DNA of 64,000 nt from Tenrec ecaudatus (lineage: Eukaryota; Chordata; Mammalia; Afrosoricida; Tenrecidae). The position numbers and the translations under genes were made by a program. The DNA lies in NCBI RefSeq assembly GCF_050624435.1, contig NC_134537.1:124596086-124660085 (forward strand), read 5' to 3'. Below, piece by piece: positions 10,300-23,759 of this stretch. The notes beneath the pieces were generated by a model. That model worked only from the letters and a program-made list of their open reading frames with translations. It was not told the DNA's origin and did not search any database. The stretch's first letter is position 1. Every line of letters starts with the position of its first letter.

Positions 10300-13200
10300 G
10301 AGAGATTTAAGCAACTGCTTTCTAAATATGGCTATAATATTAGTGTGTCAACATAAAAACTAAATATCCTATTTTAGGGGAATGACATGAACTGAACATA
10401 ACAGCTTTAGTGGATGCATGGTGGGTACAGTGACTTACTTGATGTGGCTCTTCTAGCCATAGTCTTGCCTCTCCCATCAGACTTGTCTCCTGATGGATTT
10501 GGGAAAAGGAATATGGGAGAACTTTTTTGATAGGATGAAATGACTTAGTTGTGAGTGATTATTAACAGGGTTGATTGTAATTAACATCCTACTGGATATA
10601 AAACTAATCATCTTGGAAGCAGGATTATTTTCATGTTTATCACTAATTTTGATGCTACACCACCATCCATGTAGATGAAGACACAACATCTCCTCCGTAG
10701 AGGCATACGGACCACCGGCGGCAGGGATAGGGCCTCGAGTCTCACACTTGGCCTGGGCACAACCTTTCATTAAGAAATGCACTGCCTGTTGCTCTGAGTT
10801 CTTTGTTCAGCTTGCAACGCCCTGCTTGCTTCCTTGTCTTCTCAGGTGAACCTACACCTGGCAAAGAAAGAGGATCCTAAGCACTGTGGGCCTTGGACCA
10901 AGACACACGTGTTAGAAACACTGGAAGAATGTTAACTGTGAAGCAACCTCAAACTCACTACCCAGAAATCTTTATGTTCTCTCGTTTCTTTTTGCTAAGC
11001 ACAAAACTGGCAGATCGAACCCATCAGTCCCTCCAAGGGAGAAAAAAATGAGGCTGTCTGCTCTGATAAAGATTGGCAATCTCTGGAACCCAATCGAAGA
11101 TCTCTACGATTCAAAATGGACGTGGTGGCAGCATGTTTAGACTCGGGCTTGTTCCTTCTCAATGGCTTCCCCAGGTAGCACAAGTGGGGAAGCACCGCTG
11201 CTCCTTGAAGCTTGGTGGGAAGCTTGGACCCAGCGAGATGTGCCCTGCAGGAAAGGCCTGATTCTATTGCTTAATGACCACAGCCATGAAAGTATAATAA
11301 TCAATGTATTCTGGCCCACAGGAGGTTCCAGGAGTCAGGGCTGACTACATGGGACGTCGTTTCTGTTTGGTCCCCAGAGGAACCCCTTTTCACCCGAAAC
11401 TCCTATTGACTTAAAAACTAGTTCTGAGCCCTGAGATCAATTTGTAGGAAGAGGAACAAATTAATTGAATGAGTCCTTTTATGAAAGTCCAGCTTTCTGG
11501 GTCAATATGTCTCAACACTTTGTGCACCTGATTTCTCCCACAACTTGATCTCTCTTAAGTCAACTTACAATCTTGTGTGTTGTTTACTTATTACAAGCTG
11601 TGTAACTTAAGTATTCCGGCAGACCAGGCTGCTTATTAACGTATCTCCCTGATAGAACAGCTTCCTTGCCTTCCACGGTAAACAAAATAGCAAGTTCACC
11701 TGCTGTAAAAGTACTATCTTGGAAAACCCATACACGTGAAAAGTAATGTCTAAAGAGTCACGGCGCTCATCCTGCTCTGGGAGGACAATATCAATTACCT
11801 TGCTCCTGGCATGGAAAACGATGAAGAGTCACCCGCACAGTGAGGATGTCAAACTGCCTTTTTCATGAGACACCTCAACGGGAAATGCACGGAATCAATG
11901 ACGCTGACCACTAAACAGCCGTGATTCACCAAACACACGTTCAGACACAGGCTCATTTAGAAATGACTGTCAAGACTCACTGAGGAACGGTCATAATTTG
12001 GGAGGAAAAGAAAGTTTTAAATGACAAAAAGCCCCCAGGGCGGCATCAAGTACATGGTTTCCCCATTTAGGATTTAATAGAAGGTCAAAAACATTAAGAC
12101 TAATAATAACTTTTTAAAGAATAAAAGCTCCAGGGATTCAAATGCATCTGCTTGAAGAAGAGTCTCTGGTCTTAGCTGCTTCTCCAGGAGAGCTGCTGTT
12201 TCCACGGGGAAAGGACTTCAGTCCAGATTCTAATGTCCCTTCTCTCGGATGTTTATGGAGGGAACCAGGAGTCTTTCTCTGAATAATGACTTGTATTCAA
12301 GTCAACCATTTGCTTGGCAGCTATGTTGACACTGTTTCCCCACACACACAGAAAACAGTTACAGCAGGAAGTAGGAAAAGCTACAGGTGTCCGACTCTGC
12401 TGAAGACAGGAGCTGTCCTAAGATGTAGGCAACCTCTCAACAAACCTCGAGTCCATTCCACGTCCTCCTTTTTCGTAAAAAGAAAGAACGCCCTAGACAA
12501 ATGCTTTCTGTACTTTCTAAAGTATAGGAAGCTATTTCCCTCTTCATATCTTATGCTGTTACCTGGAAGAGTGAAAATGGCGTGGCCAATATCAGAGAGA
12601 CTGTTTGTGTCTGCTTGGCATATTGGCATCTAGAACATGAGCAAAGCATTCGTGAACAATGCGTGACTGGTGCAGAACAAAGCTAGTGGGGTGAGAAGAA
12701 AGGCGAACATAAGAACATTGGCTGCAGCACAACGACAAACAGCCAGCCAAGATCAGAAAGATTTTCTCACGGGGGTGAGGGGCGGGGGGAGGTGCATTCA
12801 GTCATAAAGCTGAGTTTCAATTTAGTTGCTCCTGTTTGGACAATGGCAAGTTCAGGTCCATTCCAAAGGTGGGTGGGGCGAGAGGTTTAGAACATGAAAC
12901 CACTTGGCACCTGTCAATCGACGACAGCTCCATAAGCCCTAGGAAAACAAACAGACCGGGAAGGGAGCCCTGACAGATTTGGGGCCAGCATCATGAGTTT
13001 TAGACACAAAATCCCTTCAAGTAAATAAAGAACTGGACCCACCTGATCTCAAAGAAGGGGTTCCCTTCCCCAAAGAGAAATCTGTTAGGGCACAGGGAGA
13101 CACGGGCTGGTCACCTGGCGGCGAGGCTGCCCACATCCTGACCCAGTCCAGGAAGACATAGTTGCTACGTGCCGCTGAGACTGCTGTGGACACTTTCAGA

Positions 13201-14800
13201 CAGGAGCGTCTCCCGTCCAGTCCTCTGTTAGCAGCTCCGGTGTGCTAAGCCAAGAGCTGTCTGGGGCGGAATTGGGAAGCAGGCAGAGTTGGTTTCTTGG
13301 GTGGCCCTAGCTATCTCTTTTTGGCCTACCTCCAAATGTGTTGAGGGGCTGCAAGGGACACCTGGGCTTATGGTGGATCATTCTGTGGCTGGCGATAATA
13401 TGTGCTTCCTGTGTCACCTGGTTACAGATGTGCACACCCGGTGTTGGGCACAGGAGCCCTCTCTGCACACAAAGATAGAAAGTCCATCGGGAAGGGTCAT
13501 TTCGGTAGATTAGTCATCAAAGGAAGGAGCCCTGCTCTCCACTTTGAACTAGGAATATGGAGAAAGAGAGACACAGATGGGGTGTAACAGGCCCCTGGCT
13601 CTTGGTGCATTAGTACAACCTTGGTAGCCTTGACCTCGGTGATGAGCATGCTCTCTCAAGACAAGCAAGAGCTGGGACTCAAGAATGCAGACAGGGTGAC
13701 TGAGTTAGCACCAGGTCTTTGGAACTGGAGGGAAAGTCGCTCAGGTTTTGGGAAGACAGACTGCTTTGATGTTCCTAAGAACTATGTTGCCAACCTTTCT
13801 TCCACACTGTCTCTAGGTGGACTTGAACTTGCCACTTCTCAGATTTCGGCTAAGCATGTCAACTGTTGGCACCACCTATTAATGAAAGGCGTACTGTGAA
13901 CAAGGTTCAGACCATCCATGAGAGGCTCCAGCTCTCCCACCTTCACAAGAGTGTAGACATTGGTCTTACTGACCGACCTTCTCTAACCATTTCCTTTGTA
14001 AGCACTTTCCTGATGCTTATAAAACGAAGAAGTTTTATCCCTGATTAAAACGATATCTGGTATTGCCAACAGTTAGAGGTCAGTTTTCTAGACCCTCAGC
14101 TCTTTGTCAATTTGGGGCACGTAAGCCAACTGACCATATCCTTTGTCTTAGCTCCACAGCCCTGATCAAATGAAGGTAGATGGCACATTACCAAGCACCT
14201 TGATCTGGTTACTGGGAGTGATTCACAGGTCGAAACTTGCTGAGTCCCATCTGCCAGACCCCAAGTGGTAAACTGCACCAGCAATATCTTGCCTACTAAC
14301 AACTAGGCACACAACAGATACAGAGAAATAAACCATATTAAGTGTCCGCTCCTTCCCTGGCCTTTGGGAAGATAAGTATGCTAATGAAGGTGGCATCTGC
14401 AAGGAAGAGGCCTGAAAAGCAAATGCTTCTCCGAGCTCTCTCTGAAAGGCAACCCCCAGACAGGAAGAAAGGGCAGAGCTTGGAAATAAAGAAAGCACAA
14501 CAGTCTCACCTGTGTCGATAAGCATCAAAACACAGGGTCTTCCATCCTCTCCGGAGGGAAGTCCAAACCTCCCAACCTCCGTCAAGTCTTCCCTGCCTTT
14601 ATCACAGCATCAGGACCATCGCAGGCTTTGGCACCACACCCAGAGCAGGTGTCGGCCTGGCTTACCTAGAACTGAGCAATTCAAAGGGAAAACAAAACAA
14701 AACTGCTTTCAAAATATAAACGGAAAAGAGAGAGAACCCCTATATAATTGAAATAAATGCACGATTGATTATATCAGTAAACTATGTTATGTCTATGTAT
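10300..14800. other. Long intergenic stretch, sparse features
   Basis: No exon, RNA gene or clear young transposon was recognised. A fragment at about 13800-13875 (AGGTGGACTTGAACTTGCC to TTGGCACCACC) looks like the antisense end of the second AfroSINE subfamily. Open frames up to 120 residues conflict between strands. Confidence 0.45.
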
Positions 14801-14801
14801 T

Positions 14802-14988
14802 GTTGCTAGGGGTCATCGGGTTGCCTCTGACTCACAGAAATCTCATATTTAAACAGAGCCAACTGTTGGGGGGCAGGCACCGTCCTCGCTGGTGGCTGTG
14901 TTGGAGTCTACTGCTGCAGTCACCAAGTCAGTCCAGCTCATTGAGGGTCTCTGTTTTTTCTTTGACCCGCTACTTTTGACAGTGAAAA
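14802..14988 (-). mobile_element. RTE-like LINE, 3' end fragment
   Basis: Antisense. It starts with the reverse of the tail (GTTGCTAGGGGTCATCGGGT) and includes CACCAAGTCAGTCCAGCTCA, the reverse of the conserved block encoding the last part of the RTE protein. Only the final 190 bp or so are present. Confidence 0.7.
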
Positions 14989-15027
14989 AAACATTTTAAA
15001 AAAGATATTGCTGTATTGCTTCTTCTT

Positions 15028-15693
15028 TAAAAAAAATTTTTATTGAGGACTCGTACAACTCTTATCACAATCCATACAGCGATCCATTGTGTCAACCACA
15101 TTTTTTGCCATCATCATTCTCAAAATATTTGCTTCGTACTTGAGCCCTTAAGCATCAGCTCATTTTCCCCTCCCTCCCCGCCACTCCCTCCCTCATGAAT
15201 CCTTGATAATTTATACATTATTATTATATTATTTTGTCATGTCGTACACTGTCCAATGTCTCCCTTCACCCACTTTTCTGTTGTCCATTCCCCAGGGAGG
15301 AGGTTATATGTAGATCCTTGTAATCAGTTGCCCCTTTCCATCCCACACTTCCAGTATCACCACTCTCACCACTGGTCCTAAGGATTCCCTGTTTCCAGAT
15401 ACTGTCTGCACCAGTGTACATCCTTCAGTCCAGCCAGATTTGTGAGGTAGAATTGGGATCATAATAGTGGGGGGAGGAAGCACTTAAGAACTAGAGGAAA
15501 GTTGTATGTTTCATCGTTGCTACACTGTGCCCTGACTGGCTCGTCTCCTCCCTGGGACCCCTCTGTAAGGGCATGTCCAGTTGCCCACAGATGGGTCTTA
15601 GGTCCCCACTCTGCACTCCCCCTCATTCACAATGATATGATTATTGTTCTTTGATGCCTGATCCCTTTGACACCTCGTGATCACGTTTAAGTG
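15028..15693 (-). mobile_element. LINE 3'-end repeat (probable L1-type 3' UTR)
   Basis: Antisense copy of a repeat found seven times in this window. It begins with the reverse of an AATAAAAATTTTT-type A-rich tail and runs through CTCTTATCACAATCCATACA and GATAATTTATACATTA to the 5' truncation near 15690. TCTTCTT occurs just outside both ends (15021-15027 and 15694-15700) and may be a short target duplication. All copies share the 3' end and vary at the 5' end, as expected of reverse-transcribed LINE tails. The family name is uncertain. Confidence 0.75.
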
Positions 15694-15699
15694 TCTTCT

Positions 15700-18275
15700 T
15701 GACTTGCAACAGTTTGTAGGTTAAAAGTTCTCCCTTTATAAGAATCCTTAGGTGTTACAGGCGATGGCTACAGTCTCACATCCAATTAGAAAGGAAATGG
15801 ACTACTAATGTACAAGCAGTCGACTGGGAATGGGCCAAAGAATGGCCATCTGAAAGAAGGGGATCTGGGGAGCCCTTGGAGCTCCTCCCTTCTCCCTCAG
15901 CGTCCCCATTCCTTAGCAGGCGGAGATTTGGAAGAGAAGGAATCCCCAGCTGCTTCCCTGTCCCCACAGTGGGAACTGCAGATTGGGGAGCAGGGTGGGA
16001 AGGGTGAGGAGCTAGACGCTTGCGACCTCACTTGTCACCACAGCCACCAGGGCTCCTGCTCTGTCTCCACAAAGACTTTCTCCGTTTTTGTGTTGGTCTT
16101 TTATCTCCAACCGAAAAGCTGGCAGTGCCAGTTGTAGTTACTAAAGTGTGGGACAAGTTATTCCACAAGGCAACGTTATTAGTCAGCCTTAAAACCCACT
16201 GTGTCCTTAGAAAAGAAAGACAGATAAAAAGGGGGGAAAGAAAGAGTCGGGGAAATGAGAAAGGGAGAGAAATAAAAAAAAATCATGGAAGAAAGAAAGA
16301 ACAAAAGAAAGGAAGAAAGAAAGGAGGAACGCTCTGTTCTTTATTGTCAGCTTCCCTGATGTAATCTATCATGTCTGGGAATGGCCGCCTTACAGAAACA
16401 TCTGGGACTCATCACCTGCCTTCGGCTACACTAGAGCAGAGATGATTTCTGGATATTAATCTAACATAGGGGCACTCTATAAGCCGACCAAAGGGAACAA
16501 CAGGCTTTTCTAATTTATTGGGCCAGATGAGAGAATTTAGGGATTTGAGGGAAAGTTTTCCTTGCAAAGTCAAGGTGGGAGTCCTCAGGGCTCCCCCATC
16601 CAGACAAGCACACGCCCCATCTGTTCCCGGGAAGACCCAGGCAGTGGAAATCAAACTCACGTGCTTTGTTCTGCAGACACACTCCAAGGAACAGAGAGAA
16701 TGTCAAGGTTTCGGAGACACTAGTCAGCAAGGGTAGACTTGTCTTTTACACTGAGATTCTCTTTTGTAGATAGTTATGATTGCTGATAGTTTGGAAAGAT
16801 TCACCTATAGGGAATACTGACATTCAATTAACCTCTAGCAGAAACGTGTTGGTTCAAGTGGAAAATCACAGCCTCGAACGAACAATGAGTTTGCTTTCTT
16901 GATTTGATCAATTAGAAGTCTCCTCAGTCACAGTAGGTCATGGGAAAACTCGGGAATGGTTTCCCTGATGCCTGGATTTAAAAAAAAATAAGAAATGGAT
17001 AGTACAAGTTTCAGAGTGTCTTGAGGGACTGGTCAATATAATGAAGATGATTAATTACTAACAAAGGCATCCATATAAATACCAGGAACAATAATATTTG
17101 TTCCCTATGTATACAGAAGAGATGTTTTAGTGTCAAAGGATAGGTAGAAAAGTGGTCCTTCTTTTGACTTGAAAAAACCCACAGTATTTATAAGACTTCT
17201 ACAAAAGCAATAATTTGCTCATTGCCAAGAAATTAGTTTGGCTGTTACTTTAAATTAGGGGGGAAAATCTCTGTCTCTCATGTGTTAACAAATTGTAACT
17301 GTTTAGGGGTGAAGAGATGCCCAACCTTCATTTTATTGCAGCTATGACACGCACTCAACTATTAACCTATAGCAGGGAAGTCAGAACATTCCTCCCAAGT
17401 TCTAGCATTCAGTGGGAATCTAAACACCGCCCCCCCCCCAATATTCTTTTATGACAGACCATTTCTGGTTCAGTGAGAATGCAGTGCAGGACAACATGCA
17501 AAACACAGGGGAGAGATGAAAAAAAAAGGATTTATCATCCTACAGAGTTGAAATGTTCTGCTCTTAGAGAATAGAAGGCCTGGCTCTGGGGGGATAAAGC
17601 TGTTTATGAAGTTTGTGACTCAGAGCAGCTGCTGGTTACCATATATCATTCTTTTCTGATAACCACACCGTCACGCCAAAAGCCACTGCGAATATGCGGC
17701 TGCATACCAAACACACTGCAGCCGAACTGCTCCCTTGAAAGAAAGATGTCAAATAAAAAGCTGTTTCAAGCTTAAGCATCCCTGAGTTCCTTCATGATGG
17801 GAGAACAATAAACCTCCAGCCTGTTGCATCTTGGGAATCCAATGGCATCAAAAGAGGAAGAATGCCCGCGAGCCGTTTCTGTGCAGCTTTAAGCTGGGCC
17901 CCAGGGAAAACATCTTCAGAGGGAGCTTGTATCCTCCTGGGAATGAGAGATGCTTTCCTTCAACCCATACAAACAGGAGGAAACTGTAGGGGGTGGCTTT
18001 TAAATGTTTCCCTTCCAAGATGGACACCAAATCACACTTGCCTTGTGCTAGAGCACTCGAAACAGGGAAGTGGAAATGATTTGGGGTTTGACTCTGCTGT
18101 TTCTTGGCCCTCCCGATGAAAAGATATACGCGAAGCAGTTGCCTTCTCGCAAAATATTTGTGATTAAAAAATGACAAATTTGGTTTCCCATGGTGTAGTT
18201 TGAGAAGTACAGGAGTTAAAAAGACAAAAAAAAAAGTGGGGGTGGGGGCACGTCATATGTAATAGAAAGCAAACA
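15700..18275. other. Intergenic stretch with purine-rich tract
   Basis: A strongly purine-biased GAAA/GGAA tract occupies about 16205-16328. The overlapping short open frames have no recognisable domain. A C run is at 17429-17438 and short A runs occur elsewhere. Confidence 0.45.
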
Positions 18276-18345
18276 AAATCCACCGCATCCAGTCAATTCT
18301 GACTCATCGAGACCCCCACGAGGAGGGTATGGTTCCAATTTTGTT
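18276..18345 (-). repeat. AfroSINE 3' fragment
   Basis: Only the tail half is present: CCGCATCCAGTCAATTCTGA followed by CTCATCGAGACCCCCACG. The rest is missing or too diverged to see. Confidence 0.6.
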
Positions 18346-19924
18346 TAAAAACATGAAACTAATACTGGTGGTCATCTTTGGGGGTTATGGTGGTGGCTAC
18401 GTCGGTTTGCTTCTTTTCTGTCCTGTCTTTTGCAGCATTCCTGTAATAAATACACACTCATTTTTAATCAGAAAAAAGTTAATGAGATATACTTTGCTGA
18501 CCAGACAGGCTGTGCAGGAGCCAATATTAGGAAGCTCTATGGGGTCAGTAGTTCATAGACCAGACTAGAGATAATTTAGGATAGAATCATACAATAAGCC
18601 TAACTTAGGAGCAAAATTTAACTTGACTCATTTTTAAACATACAAATGTGTTCTATTTCACATTGTTTTCTACATCAAAGAATACATAAATACTGATAAG
18701 AATGCCTCCTCAGAATGTATCAGTACCACAACCATGTGAGGCTACTTAGAAACTTCTCGAAAGAATGTGCCTTTATTTCACAGGCTCTTCATTTGGAAAA
18801 AACAATGTGGGCCCGGCCACCTTCACAGACCTTGTCAAGTCACTTGCCTCAAATGCCTGCATTCCCCTTACCACTCCTCCACATTCACGCATGCCTTCAG
18901 TCAGTTAGCCACTCAGTGAACATCTAGTCCCATGTCTGTAAAGAGCATGCGAACGTAACTCAGGCATCGCCCGCTCCCACTCAATGGGACAGCAACAAAC
19001 TCTGCGGAAACCCTAGAAGGCTCATGTTCACCAATGTCCTATGATTGTGGGTTCTTGAAAATATAAATACTTTTGGAATGTGATGTTTCCAGACAGTCGT
19101 CCTTACTTTTATACACACGAGGTGAACTAATCGGCAAAACTATGAAAAAGTGGGCGAAAGTGTAAGTCTCCTGCTTCCTCTGTTTGGGAGAGCCCTGGGC
19201 AGGCTTGCTCTCACTGTGCTGCAGGGTGAGAGAACAGAGTGAGTGTGGTACCGGATCCAGAACCCAAAGTCCCAGGGATCTGTCCCACGGCCCGGAACAT
19301 GATGGCAGACACCTTCACACCTCCGCACAGTCCTGACAATTCCCCAGGGTTCTCAGAAATCGAGGCAGGTGTTCAAAGGATTTCCCGCCTTTGGAAAATG
19401 TTAAGTGGCAGAACATTTCGGTAGAATCCACTTTAGTGCAAGCCCTCCTGGCTTGGCAGGGACACAACTTTGTGTTAGGCTCCTCAGAATCATGTCAGAA
19501 GAGGCAGTTAAGAGAGAAAGAAAGGGGTGGGGGTGCGGGGAAGTACAATTCTGTTTCCTAAAAGGATATTTTAAGAAACCACAGTCAAACTTTAAACTAT
19601 TTGTCCTGGGTGGGGGGGTGGCGGGGTGGATCTTGTACATGACCATCTGAAGAACTGCTAGTGGATTCTGCCTCTCAGGCCTGGTGACCAAGGCAGAACT
19701 AAAAAGGAAGTACAGTTTATTAGCATCGCATCGCACTAGCAACACCAGTCTTGAGCCAAAAACTCTGCCAGGCACGACAGGTGATGTGCTTGGGAAATGT
19801 TCCCGGCGACCAGGATGCTGCCACTCCATTGGGGGCACACGATGAGAAGAAAAGCAAAGGCCCCAGAGGTTTAACGGTTGGAGAAGGATGGCCCGGGGGA
19901 TTCCTTTGGAAGAAGCCCAAACCC
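18346..19924. other. Intergenic stretch without recognised features
   Basis: Conflicting open frames at 19401-19838 (minus) and 19751-20071 (plus) have no domain signature; the latter runs into a SINE. Confidence 0.4.
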
Positions 19925-20122
19925 AAACTCACATTCCCTGCCACCGAGTGCAGGTGGACTCACGGCGACCCTGCAGGACAGAGCAGCCCTGCCCCGTGGG
20001 TTTCTGAGACTGCATTCTTTACAGGCATAGGAAGCCCCAGCTTTCTTCTGTGGAGGGGCTGGTGGTTTTGAACTGCTGACCTTGTAGTGAACAGTCTGAT
20101 GCATAACCATCACACCACCAGT
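19925..20122 (-). repeat. AfroSINE, common type, nearly full length
   Basis: Antisense copy from AACTCACATTCCCTGCCACC to ATAACCATCACACCACCAG. Well preserved in the middle (GTGGGTTTCTGAGACTGCAT). Confidence 0.85.
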
Positions 20123-20264
20123 GAAAGGTAGATTGTAGACAATGGAAAGAAGGGGTGGTGCCTTCATCTGAAGCACAGGTGTAAAGTAATCATACATGAC
20201 AAGCTTCCAACGTGTCACCTTTAGCGGTTTGTAAGCAAAAGTGTTGGAAACCATATATATGAAT

Positions 20265-20290
20265 GCACACACACACACACACACACACAC
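20265..20290. repeat. (CA)13 microsatellite
   Basis: Perfect CA dinucleotide run beside an RTE 3' fragment. Confidence 0.97.
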
Positions 20291-20304
20291 TGTTAAATGT
20301 TAAG

Positions 20305-20435
20305 TCTGTTGTCACTCGTTTGTCCTCAAGTTGGCTGTGACACCTGGCGAGCCCACGTGCCACAGAAAGCGATGCTGACTGGTCTTCCAGCATCCCCACA
20401 ATCATGGGCAAGTTTGATTCCACAGGTGTCGCCAC
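20305..20435 (-). mobile_element. RTE-like LINE, 3' end fragment
   Basis: Antisense tail fragment. CTGACTGGTCTTCCAGCATC and CACAATCATGGGCAAGTTTG correspond to the reverse of the CAGGACCGGGCAG and CAATGGGCTCAAG blocks of the RTE 3' end. Confidence 0.6.
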
Positions 20436-20439
20436 TTGG

Positions 20440-21264
20440 TATTAAGTGCTTTTCAATCCAAGAGGCTTATCGTCCTCATTTGGGGGAAAGATGGACCCTA
20501 CATACTACGTTTTCCAAGTGTATCTTTGTCTCTCCTGTTTTCGGAGCCTTGGCTACTTATACCTGGAATAGTGACCTCAACTTCCTCTAAAGGCCCACCT
20601 TAAATCCCCAGCAGAGCCGTGCAAAGTGTCTTCCCTGAAGATGAATACTGGCTTCGTAGCTCACCCCGGAAGTCCAAGTTCCATGGATCTCAGTTCATTC
20701 GCGTAGGAATTACAGTGGCATAAGAAAGGCAGAATCCACCCCCATTTTTGTAACGGACCATGAAACGCCAAGCCTCCAAGGCCAGATGAGTGATCTGGCC
20801 GCCAGACTCACAGTTGGTGCGCAGGCAGATGGGAGAGTCCTGGAACCTGGACCTGCTCCAGGCAGGCGCCCTCTCCCAGGGCAGCCTGCACCTCAGCACC
20901 CAGTTGTCAATTTCCACGGGTAGGGGTGGCCTTCCTTTATAATTCAAGTTTCCTAGCGTCCAGGAGCCTTCATTTTTACTTTGGGTTCCTAGAAGCTACC
21001 GGCTGCCTAGCAGCCAGAAGGAAAACACAGAATATTTCTTCAAATAGCTGTTACCAAAAAATGACGATCTCAACGATGGCATAATACATGCAGATGTGTT
21101 TGTGCATGATCCTTCTTTGGGCATATGTGCCATGTGTTTCAAACATTGTATTAATTTCTGAAGTTATGAAAGATTCACAATACTATCAACTTGAGCCTCG
21201 TTTTCTTCTTAAAAGACCACAGTGCTCAAGGCAGGCATTCTTTGTGAATTAGGCGAAACCTGTG
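20440..21264. other. Intergenic stretch without recognised features
   Basis: No repeat or coding segment recognised. Confidence 0.4.
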
Positions 21265-21450
21265 TAAGGAGTCCCGGAAGCACAATGTTTAAAGCATTTG
21301 CTACTAACGGAAGGTTTATGGTTCAAATCCAGCAGCCACCCCATGGGAGGAGGATGGCATAGTCCACTTCCACATAGCTCACAACCTGGGAAAGCTGTGG
21401 GGCAGTGGATACAAAGCGCCCTGAGTTGGAACCATCCTGATGGCGATTGC
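21265..21450 (+). repeat. AfroSINE, diverged sense copy
   Basis: Starts GGAGTCCCGGAAGCACAATG, retains the tRNA B-box-like GGTTCAAATCC and ends GAGTTGGAACCATCCTGATG. The 115-residue minus frame over it is not a gene. Confidence 0.7.
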
Positions 21451-21840
21451 GCTTCCTGTCGCAGCCCAGCAGTTCTCCGGGACTCGAACCCACAGCCAGG
21501 ACAGGACCTCCAGCACCACATCTGAACGCTGGTGCTGGGGGGTAACATCGTTCTGGCAAGGCAGGGTGATGCCAAGCCACCCGTGCCACAGGCCAAGTGC
21601 AGTGGTGGGGAGATTTGGGGTATTGAGGCTTAAGCAGAGATGACTTTTGGGGGGGAGGGGGCTAATTTTTAGTGAACCTAAATATTTGGGAGTAATAGCA
21701 AGTAGTGGGTTAATGGTAGAACTCTGATTAACTTTTTAAAATAGCCGCAGTACAGGTATAAAGAGAGTTAGACATCGTGCTGGAAACTGTTGCAGGCATA
21801 TGTGAAGGTTATCAAGAAATTAAATTCTAGGGCTTATTTT

Positions 21841-21927
21841 TTTAAATCAATCATTTTATTGGGGGCTCTAACAGCTCTTAAAACAATCCATACATCTATT
21901 GTATCAAGCGCATCTGTACACATGTTG
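21841..21927 (-). mobile_element. 87-bp LINE 3'-end insertion with perfect 15-bp target duplication
   Basis: Extremely 5'-truncated antisense copy of the LINE tail family (ATTTTATTGGGGGCTCTAAC, then ACAATCCATACATCTATTG). TCTAGGGCTTATTTT is present at 21826-21840 and again at 21928-21942, a clean target-site duplication that defines the ends exactly. Confidence 0.92.
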
Positions 21928-21942
21928 TCTAGGGCTTATTTT

Positions 21943-23759
21943 AAAGTGCGTGATCCGAGGAGAGAAGGGAGCACATCACGGTAGAAAATGAGCTGTAGGC
22001 AAAATCTCTCGGATGCAGAAAGAGTCGGAAAGGACTTCGGAGGAAGACATGACAAGAAACAGAGAGGAAAACATATGGCTAAGGTGGGGGTGGGGAAGAA
22101 CTCGAGAGAGAGACTGCAAATTTCTGGTTATACTTTTGTGGAAAGTTTGCATAAACAATAGTCAGCTATCTTTAGATTTGAGATATGGTTAAAAGGAAAC
22201 ACATTGTGGCCACGGTCATAAATATTCCAACCACTTTGGGGGAGACACTCCCTCCCCTGGGGCCCCGCTGAACTCCACTGGCCTCTCCCCCCACCCCCAC
22301 CCCAAGAAGAGACTGCACATTCCATGAAGCAAAGCTTGCCACTCCACATGCCGCTGAGGCTTCCTGATCTGCCAACTCAATGGCTTTTTATGATCTCTGT
22401 TCACTCTTCTCCCATTTGATGCTGCATACATGCGATGTAGCAAGAAACAGCCCCCCACCCCCACCTCCCACCCCAGATGGCGGCTCGGCCCAGCCAAGAG
22501 AGGGGAGGCACCGCACCGAGCTCTGTAACATGAGCACTTGCAACAAGAAAGGCCCAGCGCTTCTTGGTCAGTTTCAATCTTTTCACAACGTTTTGACATT
22601 TCAAGAGCCATACCAGAGAGACCGGTTCTCCTTTGTAATGAGGCAGGCACACAGAGGTCAGAGCACACATCCGTGTCCAGGTGGCTGAAGGGAGGAGCAG
22701 GCCTACGTGCATGACAGCTTTGGCATCTTGAAGCCGAGCCTACTGAGGATTTAAAACTCATCAGGGCGACCAAGAGACACGAAAAGAGGAACTCCAGTAA
22801 GTAGTAGAAAAGAGTATAAACTGCTTAGCTGAGAACATGGTCTTAATCGGGTGGGAGTTCTGACATGGAGACCAAAAAGAGCGTGTGAACACATGGGTGA
22901 AAATGGTGAGCAGGCAGCAAACGAAGGGAAGGACATGGAAGCAGAGATGAGTGTTCAGCCAGCGAGATGCCACTTGATCTGGACTTTCAAATATGGTCAA
23001 CAGAGATTTCAGAGCCTGGAGATGGACAAAGGGAAGGAAGGGCTTACCAACAATATGGAATGTGACCAGCGAGATGACATATTGCTTTCAGTGTGACATA
23101 GATGCACATTAAATAATGCCCCCCCTCCTCCATCGAAGCTGAGAACTCTTGAGGCACATTTCCTATGCTGCATAATTTCAAAGCACTCATATCAACAAGC
23201 TAGCCTTCCTGAGGGGGACCGTAACTCCCCCCACCCGTCTGGGGACTATGCAAGGTGAGCTTGCTCCACAGTGGAGCGAGCCGTACGAGGAGGGAGATAA
23301 ACAGAGTAGTTGAGGAAAACATCAGCAGTGATAATTCACTGATAACATGTACTCTTGATATGATTAATGAGAATGACCTGTTACATTTATTGATCTTCTT
23401 CCCCCAAACATATAATCATGAGGAAAACAATACATAGCTACAAAATATGAGGGTAAGTTAAAACGTGTTGCCACTGGAGCACCAGGTCATACGTGCCTGG
23501 GCTTATTCCCACCAAACGTGTCAAGTCCGATGTCACTGCATGTCATTGTGATCCATGGATGGTTGCAAGCAACTTCTCTCAGCAAGACATCTGTCTGATA
23601 CATTTAAGCATGCCTTCACAGAAAACAAGCAGACGGAAAACAGCGGCTTCTTAAGGGACATGCTGAACCAGTTCAATTCTAGGAACAGAGGTGTTAAGCT
23701 CAAAAGGCTTTGGTGATTTTTAGGGGGACTTCAAAGGGGAAATCTTACAGTAAGTTTCA
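21943..23759. other. Intergenic stretch without recognised features
   Basis: The 185-residue minus frame at 22216-22773 is opposed by a 102-residue plus frame, has no domain signature and lacks splice-bounded structure. I regard both as chance frames. Confidence 0.45.

Noticed and set aside
18960-19050. Possible SINE tail (CAATGGGACAGCAACAAAC)
   Set aside because: Too short and diverged to assign to either SINE subfamily.
20265-20290. CA and GA runs as a CRISPR or satellite array
   Set aside because: They are simple dinucleotide runs without spacers or a longer unit.
22216-22773. 185-residue minus-strand frame
   Set aside because: It is opposed by plus-strand frames and has low-complexity content without domains or splice context.
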